Shown piece by piece: positions 59,890-64,000 of a DNA stretch of 64,000 bases. The stretch comes from Glycomyces tenuis DSM 44171. Its GTDB lineage: Bacteria; Actinomycetota; Actinomycetes; Mycobacteriales; Micromonosporaceae. Under the pieces are notes generated by a model, which made no database searches, was not told the origin of the DNA, and saw only the letters and a program-made list of their open reading frames with translations. Position 1 is the stretch's first letter. Every line of letters starts with the position of its first letter. Made by a program: the position numbers and the translations under genes. The stretch covers positions 1-64,000 of the forward strand of contig NZ_ATYW01000023.1 in the NCBI RefSeq assembly GCF_000427885.1, in the 5' to 3' direction.

Positions 59890-60747
59890 ATGGTTGGTGT
59901 CAGCCTACGCCAGAAACCGCTGAACGCAACAGATCAAAACGCTCACATCTCCCTTCGACCCGTCTCCGGTACACCCGTCTGGGCGAGGAACGACCTCGAC
60001 CCCGACACACCGCGCCCGGCCTCGCCCTGGGACCGGTGGACCATCCCACCGAAACCGGCCGTCCTCACCGACAGCCGCAAACCCAGCCCGCACCCGACCG
60101 AACCCGCCGATCTCACCAAGACCACCCCGACCGCCAAGACCACAGCACCCACCGCACCCACCGCACCCACCGCACCCACCACGACAGCAGCGATCCCCAC
60201 GGTTTCCGCGACCGCCGCAGTCCCCACGACCACCACCGTCTCAGCGACCACCGAATCCTCGCCACCGTTCCGACCCTGGCGTATCGACTTCACGCAACCC
60301 GACCTCGTCGAATACCCCAAGCGCCCGGAACAACTGCTCACTGAATCACCCGATTCCGCGACCGTCACCCGGCGGCTGCTCCTGCTCTTCGGCCTCGCCT
60401 ACCTCGTCCTCGCAGCCCTGGTCTCCGGCCTGGCCTACACCGGTTACTTCGCCGTCGCCTCCGGCGGCGACGGCGACCGCGACCGAGACGGCGGTGCGGA
60501 CAGCGGCGAGGAACCGGTGGAAGGCGCCCTACCACCACGGCCACCGACCCCGCGTCCACCATCGCGTGATCCGCACGCCCCCGGCCTGCACACCCGCCCC
60601 GACGGCACCCGCTACCTCGTCATGCCGTTGCCGTCCGACATCGCCGACCGCTTCCGCGGCCAGGCCAACGCCGCCCGCGCCGCCCACGCCATCCACACCA
60701 CCCGCGCCACCCACATGGCTCCGGCGATGGGCGGTGCCGCGCTGTGA
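59890..60747 (+). CDS. Pro/Thr-rich protein with one membrane helix
   Basis: A 285-residue protein. Residues 1-150 are Pro/Thr/Ala-rich and probably unfolded, with a run of APT repeats (about 85-97). One helix follows (RLLLLFGLAYLVLAALVSGL at about 157-176). Then comes an acidic Gly/Asp stretch and a proline-rich end. GGAAGGAAA lies before ATG 59890. It is the first of four genes in a tight cluster. No family is recognised; cell-surface anchoring is the simplest idea. Confidence 0.7.
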   Translation: MVGVSLRQKPLNATDQNAHISLRPVSGTPVWARNDLDPDTPRPASPWDRWTIPPKPAVLTDSRKPSPHPTEPADLTKTTPTAKTTAPTAPTAPTAPTTTAAIPTVSATAAVPTTTTVSATTESSPPFRPWRIDFTQPDLVEYPKRPEQLLTESPDSATVTRRLLLLFGLAYLVLAALVSGLAYTGYFAVASGGDGDRDRDGGADSGEEPVEGALPPRPPTPRPPSRDPHAPGLHTRPDGTRYLVMPLPSDIADRFRGQANAARAAHAIHTTRATHMAPAMGGAAL

Positions 60748-61121
60748 GCCTCTCCCGCTACGCACCACACCGCCTCCGCGTCAACTATCTGCGGGCACTG
60801 AGAACCCTGCCGATCCCGGCACCACAAACCGAACCGATCGACCCCGAGCGCCTGACCGTCCTCGGGCGGGCCTGGATCGACCGGCGCCGCGTCGTCTTCG
60901 GCACCGCCACCGACGCCCCGCGCCTCTGGGTGGCCTTCAACGAGTCCGACACCGAGCCCTCGCTGCTCGGCTACATGACCGGCCTGGCCTGCGGCGAACC
61001 GGACCTGTGGGTCTGCAACGACGCCCACCGGGCCTGGACGCTCGAAGGCGACAACACCGCGAACCTGAAGCGGGCCGCCGCCCGCGTCTGGTCCGACTGC
61101 CAACGCGACTGCGAGGGGTGA
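60744..61121 (+). CDS. Hypothetical protein of the four-gene cassette
   Basis: A 125-residue protein whose GTG at 60744 overlaps the stop of the preceding gene (GTGA). It has alpha/beta features: DPERLTVLGRAWIDRRRVVF, PRLWVAFNESDTEPSLLGYM and CGEPDLWVCNDAHRAWTLEG. Several Trp and Cys are clustered at the end. I recognise no family. Confidence 0.7.
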   Translation: MSLSRYAPHRLRVNYLRALRTLPIPAPQTEPIDPERLTVLGRAWIDRRRVVFGTATDAPRLWVAFNESDTEPSLLGYMTGLACGEPDLWVCNDAHRAWTLEGDNTANLKRAAARVWSDCQRDCEG

Positions 61122-61126
61122 GCCGC

Positions 61127-61642
61127 ATGCACGCCATGGACTACCGCGAACGCCACACGCTCTTCCGCGCCCACGCCACCGCCCTCCTCAACGGCGACGC
61201 CGCCGAGACCGATCGCACCCAACGGCTGATCTACCCCGATCACGCCCTGGCCCACCACGTCTTCGCGCTCGCGCTGTTCGCCACGTGCGTCGACGACCAC
61301 TTCGGCGACTACCTCGACTGGGCGAGGCTGGACGTCCTCATCGAACGCGTGCGCCGAGCCGCCCCGGGCGTCTCGCCGCTGAAGACCGAGGCGCTCATCC
61401 GCGCCTGCTACGACGAACCGCATCTGCTGCTGGAGGTCTCGCAGTCCGAGCAGCTCGCCTCGATCTGGGTCGTCTGCCGCCTCATCGTCGGCGGCGAGCC
61501 CACCGAAGCGGCACTGGCCGAGCTGTACGAACAGGCCGAGGAGGTCGGCCGCGACACGGTGCGAGGCGTCTTCGCCGCCTCGCAACTGCACGCATGGCGG
61601 GTCACGTTCGGAGACGGCGACACCGAAGAGGAGCCGGAGTAA
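61127..61642 (+). CDS. Hypothetical helical protein, intact relative of the remnant at 58243
   Basis: A 171-residue helical protein from ATG 61127, five bases after the previous stop; a second ATG lies nine bases on. Landmarks: YRERHTLFRAHATALLNGDA, ALFATCVDDHFGDYLDWARL and SPLKTEALIRACYDEPHLLL. The same pattern is found in the truncated gene at 58243-58575 and more weakly in the next gene. No named family known to me. Confidence 0.75.
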   Translation: MHAMDYRERHTLFRAHATALLNGDAAETDRTQRLIYPDHALAHHVFALALFATCVDDHFGDYLDWARLDVLIERVRRAAPGVSPLKTEALIRACYDEPHLLLEVSQSEQLASIWVVCRLIVGGEPTEAALAELYEQAEEVGRDTVRGVFAASQLHAWRVTFGDGDTEEEPE

Positions 61643-61665
61643 CGCCCGAAGCGCTGCACCGGGCG

Positions 61666-62115
61666 GTGCTGACGGCCAACGCCTTCGGCGACGACGAGCA
61701 GTACGCGAAGCTGCGCGGGCGCTTCGGCCCGCACGACCACCGGGGCGAGTTCGAGCACCTCGAAGGAGCGGCCGCCGCCTGCCTCGCCTACCGGCTCGGC
61801 AAAGCGGCCCAGTGGGACCGGACATCGTCCGCCGACCGCGCCGAACTCGCCCGCTTCATGGCCGAGCTGCGCGCCGCCGGTCCGGGGCACTGGTCCGAAC
61901 CGGGGCCGCCGAGCAGCCTCCTCGAAGTCGAGGGCGTCATCCGAGGTCTGCGCGGCGAGCGCCACCTGATGGGCGAGATCGGCGGCGACCGGATGCGCTT
62001 CGCCTTCCGCTTCCTGGTCCGCTACCTGACCGCCACCGTCCCCGAGATCCGCGACGACTTCGATGCGGTCGTCGACAAGGCCCGCGAGCACATCATGCGC
62101 CGCCTCATGGGCTGA
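61666..62115 (+). CDS. Hypothetical helical protein, distant relative of its neighbour
   Basis: A 149-residue product if started at GTG 61666; no good ribosome site is seen, and similarity-like sequence (TPEALHRA) lies just before, so the start is uncertain. LARFMAELRAAGPG and SSLLEVEGVIRGLRGERHLM align with IERVRRAAPGVSPLKTEALI of the preceding protein. Possibly an old duplication. It closes the four-gene set. Confidence 0.65.
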   Translation: MLTANAFGDDEQYAKLRGRFGPHDHRGEFEHLEGAAAACLAYRLGKAAQWDRTSSADRAELARFMAELRAAGPGHWSEPGPPSSLLEVEGVIRGLRGERHLMGEIGGDRMRFAFRFLVRYLTATVPEIRDDFDAVVDKAREHIMRRLMG

Positions 62116-62167
62116 ACCGGGCGACCCGAGGCGGTCGCGGCACCGGACGGTTCGGCGCCCGGAGAGC

Positions 62168-62202
62168 AAGACGCCGCCCGCCGGAGCGGCGGGCGGCGTC
62201 TC
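62168..62202. terminator. Terminator between the cassette and the cellulase gene
   Basis: A 13-bp perfect stem (GACGCCGCCCGCC with its complement), extendable by AGA/TCT-type pairs, with a five-base loop. It lies between convergent genes. Confidence 0.85.
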
Positions 62203-62215
62203 TCAGTCGTACGAG

Positions 62216-63607
62216 CTATGGCAGGTTCTCGACGACGAAGGGCGCATGCCCGTGGAGGTGGTTGTCCCAACCTCCCGTGACGGGCGCGCCGCTGGAGAGC
62301 AGGTTCGTGGTGTCGGTGCCGACGTCCAGTTTCCAAGCCGTCCAGGAGATGCCGTTCGACGCCATCCAGTCGATCCAGCGCTGCGCCTCGTCGAGGCAGG
62401 CGCGGCCGTCGAGCCCGCCGTCGGCGGCGCTCGCGCCCCATTCGGTGACGAACAGGGCCAGCCCCGCGTCGATCGCGGTGTCGGCCTTGGCGCGCAGCCA
62501 GTCGGTGTGCGTGCACGAGTAGAAGTGCAGCGTGTACATCAGGTTCGTGCCCGAGACCGGGTCGGCGGCGGCCACGTCGACGTCCTGCGACCAGGTCGGG
62601 CTGCCGAGCACGATGATGTTGTCCGGGTCGTGCTCGCGGATCGTCGAGACGACGGCCTCGTGGTACGGCTTGACCGTGCCGCTCCACGACACGTCCGTCG
62701 GCTCGTTGTACGGCTCCCAGATGACGTTCGGCAGGTCCCCGTAGCGCTCGGCCAGGTCGTCGAAGAACGCAACCGCCTCGGACTGGTGCTGGTGCGCCTC
62801 GTGCGCGTGGAAGTCGACGATGACGTAGACGCCCGCGGTGGCGGCGTTGTTGATGACGGTCTCGACCTCGGCCTTCCAGCGGGCGGAGTCGGAGAGGTAG
62901 GCGCCTTCGGGCTCGACGCCCATGGCGACCCGGAACACCTCGATGTTCCAGTTGTCCCGCATCCACTCCAGCGCCTGGAGGTTCTGGGCGTAGGGCTGGG
63001 TCTGCCAGTGCAGCCACATGCTCGAGACGCCGCGCAGCTGGACCTGCTCGCCCTGCTCATTGCACATGGCGGCGCCGCAGACGCTCAGCTGCCCGTGCCG
63101 CTCGACGGGCGTGCCCCCCTGGTCGGGGTCGCCGGTCGGGTCGTCGGTCGGGTCCGGCCCGGGGTCGGTCGTCTGCTCGCCGCCGCCTTCGCCGCCGCAG
63201 CTGACGCCGTTGACGGCGACGTCGGTGATCTCGCCGGGAGTGCCGCTGGCGGTGAAGCCGAAGACCTCGCGGGTCTGGCCGGAGGCGACCGAGCCGTTCC
63301 AGCCCGCGTCGGAGGCGGTGAAGTGCGATCCGCTCAAGGACTGGTCGGTGACGTTCCAAGCGCTGATGCCGGAGACGGCGCTGGTGAAGTCCCACTCGAT
63401 CGTCCAGCCGTCGATCGCCTCACCGGCGGTGATGCTGACGTTGGCCTGGAAGCCCGAGCCCCATTCGCTCACGACGTCGTATCGGACCTCGCAGCCCTCT
63501 TCGGCACCGGCGACCTGTGCCGAGACGATCGTCAGCGCGCTCGCGGCGAGCGCGGCGACGGCCGCGGCGATGATCGCCAGTCTCTTTCGTCTTCGGTCTG
63601 TTCGCAT
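62216..63607 (-). CDS. Secreted GH5 cellulase with N-terminal CBM2
   Basis: A 463-residue exported enzyme. Signal peptide at about 1-36 (RRRKRLAIIAAAVAALAASA, cut near GAEE). CBM2 cellulose-binding module at about 38-140 with Cys at both ends and exposed Trp. A Pro/Thr/Asp linker follows to about 172. The GH5 domain has the acid/base Glu in WEPYNEP and the nucleophile Glu in LFVTEWGAS. It cuts beta-1,4-glucan outside the cell. A CebR-like box lies 70 bases upstream. Confidence 0.95.
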   Translation of the reverse strand: MRTDRRRKRLAIIAAAVAALAASALTIVSAQVAGAEEGCEVRYDVVSEWGSGFQANVSITAGEAIDGWTIEWDFTSAVSGISAWNVTDQSLSGSHFTASDAGWNGSVASGQTREVFGFTASGTPGEITDVAVNGVSCGGEGGGEQTTDPGPDPTDDPTGDPDQGGTPVERHGQLSVCGAAMCNEQGEQVQLRGVSSMWLHWQTQPYAQNLQALEWMRDNWNIEVFRVAMGVEPEGAYLSDSARWKAEVETVINNAATAGVYVIVDFHAHEAHQHQSEAVAFFDDLAERYGDLPNVIWEPYNEPTDVSWSGTVKPYHEAVVSTIREHDPDNIIVLGSPTWSQDVDVAAADPVSGTNLMYTLHFYSCTHTDWLRAKADTAIDAGLALFVTEWGASAADGGLDGRACLDEAQRWIDWMASNGISWTAWKLDVGTDTTNLLSSGAPVTGGWDNHLHGHAPFVVENLP

Positions 63608-63676
63608 GATTCGATGTCCTTCGCTGGTGCGGCGCGTAGCCGACCGGTCGGTGTCGGTGCGCGGAGCGCCTCGGGG

Positions 63677-63690
63677 AGGAAGCGCTCCCA
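63677..63690 (-). promoter_or_regulatory. CebR-like operator
   Basis: On the minus strand TGGGAGCGCTTCCT matches 12 of 14 positions of the CebR box TGGGAGCGCTCCCA known from Streptomyces cellulase and cellobiose genes. It lies in the expected promoter region of the cellulase gene. Cellobiose induction is the inferred outcome. Confidence 0.7.
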
Positions 63691-63855
63691 AACGATACAT
63701 CGAAGTCTGCCAATATGTTGTCGCCGAGTCAAGCCCCCCGGTCTGATCGTCACCGGCGGCGCCGCGACCTCGCGGCCCGGCTCGTTCGCGGCCGCCTCGG
63801 CTCGGCGCACTTCGGATTCGCAGGTCGCGCCCGGCGGCCCCTGCGGCTGAGCGAA

Positions 63856-63888
63856 CGCCCGCGGGCCCGGTGCGCGGGCCCGCGGGCG
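63856..63888. terminator. 14-bp GC hairpin
   Basis: CGCCCGCGGGCCCG pairs perfectly with CGGGCCCGCGGGCG around five bases. It follows, in minus direction, the hairpin at 63890-63927 behind the last gene. Confidence 0.75.
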
Positions 63889-63889
63889 A

Positions 63890-63927
63890 GCGGGAGGACC
63901 GACGTGGGAGGCGACCGGTCCTCCCGC
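63890..63927 (-). terminator. Terminator of the gene entering at the right edge
   Basis: GCGGGAGGACCG pairs perfectly with CGGTCCTCCCGC around 14 bases. It starts three bases after the stop codon at 63931-63933, reading on the minus strand. Confidence 0.75.
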
Positions 63928-63930
63928 GTC

Positions 63931-64000
63931 TCACCGGCGACCCGACTGCATCGCGAAGATCTCGTCGTAGGTGCCGTCGACCTCGGCCCAGCGCTGCCGC
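63931..64000 (-). CDS. C-terminal end of an unidentified protein (partial)
   Basis: Only 22 residues and a TGA are present: RQRWAEVDGTYDEIFAMQSG then RR. The ending GTYDEIFAMQ recalls the tails of ABC exporters of the fused membrane/ATPase type, but this is too short for a firm call. The gene starts right of the window. Confidence 0.5.
   Translation of the reverse strand, partial: RQRWAEVDGTYDEIFAMQSGRR

Overview
The window is high-GC actinomycete chromosome. Supporting signs are many GTG starts, ATGA/GTGA-coupled operons, a DUF397/XRE pair, a DUF574-type methyltransferase, SigJ, an AfsR-type SARP regulator, LytR-CpsA-Psr (LCP) proteins and an AICE (actinomycete integrative conjugative element). 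A Glycomyces-like or Micromonospora-like host is plausible; the UDP-xylose synthase gene fits xylose-containing wall sugars, but I cannot fix the genus.

Region 1 (1-7195) is the right part of an AICE. A minus-strand transfer operon runs NUDIX, small ORF, DUF3307, two small ORFs, ASCH, DUF2637/Spd-like membrane protein, TraB/FtsK. The translocase gene is cut by an IS3-family element whose end opens the window. Three intergenic gaps of this operon each hold a complete type II hammerhead ribozyme, directly behind a stop codon. A GntR-kinase fusion, a 250-bp palindrome with six copies of one 12-mer, and a small GntR repressor follow. The right attachment site is the 3' part of a tRNA-Arg(CCU). 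The integrase and the intact tRNA should lie left of the window.

Region 2 (7.2-18.9 kb): alpha/beta hydrolase and beta-helix-like protein, a large AfsR/SARP regulator, an ABC-2 exporter with its two-component system in one coupled operon, a repeat patch, and a DUF397/XRE regulatory pair beside a DUF574 methyltransferase.

Region 3 (19-25 kb): glycopolymer genes, namely LCP ligase, UDP-xylose synthase, polyprenyl sugar-phosphate transferase, GT4 glycosyltransferase and CDP-alcohol phosphatidyltransferase.

Region 4 (25-53.7 kb): mostly ordinary chromosome. It holds a GCS2 ligase, glyA, nucleoside hydrolase, P1 peptidase, Na+/solute symporter, diguanylate cyclase, an SPFH/zinc-ribbon pair, two tandem LCP genes, two zinc alcohol dehydrogenases, a cation efflux protein, two NarL-type two-component systems around an ABC-2 exporter, a DUF4097 protein, RtcB, and an FAD oxidoreductase with SigJ.

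Region 5 (53.7-62.1 kb) is an accessory island: SDR/LysR pair, a duplicated 96-bp sigJ tail, a membrane NACHT NTPase, an ISL3 remnant next to a truncated gene, and a four-gene cassette of unknown function with an intact homologue of that truncated gene. The window ends with a secreted CBM2-GH5 cellulase behind a CebR-like box and the tail of another gene.
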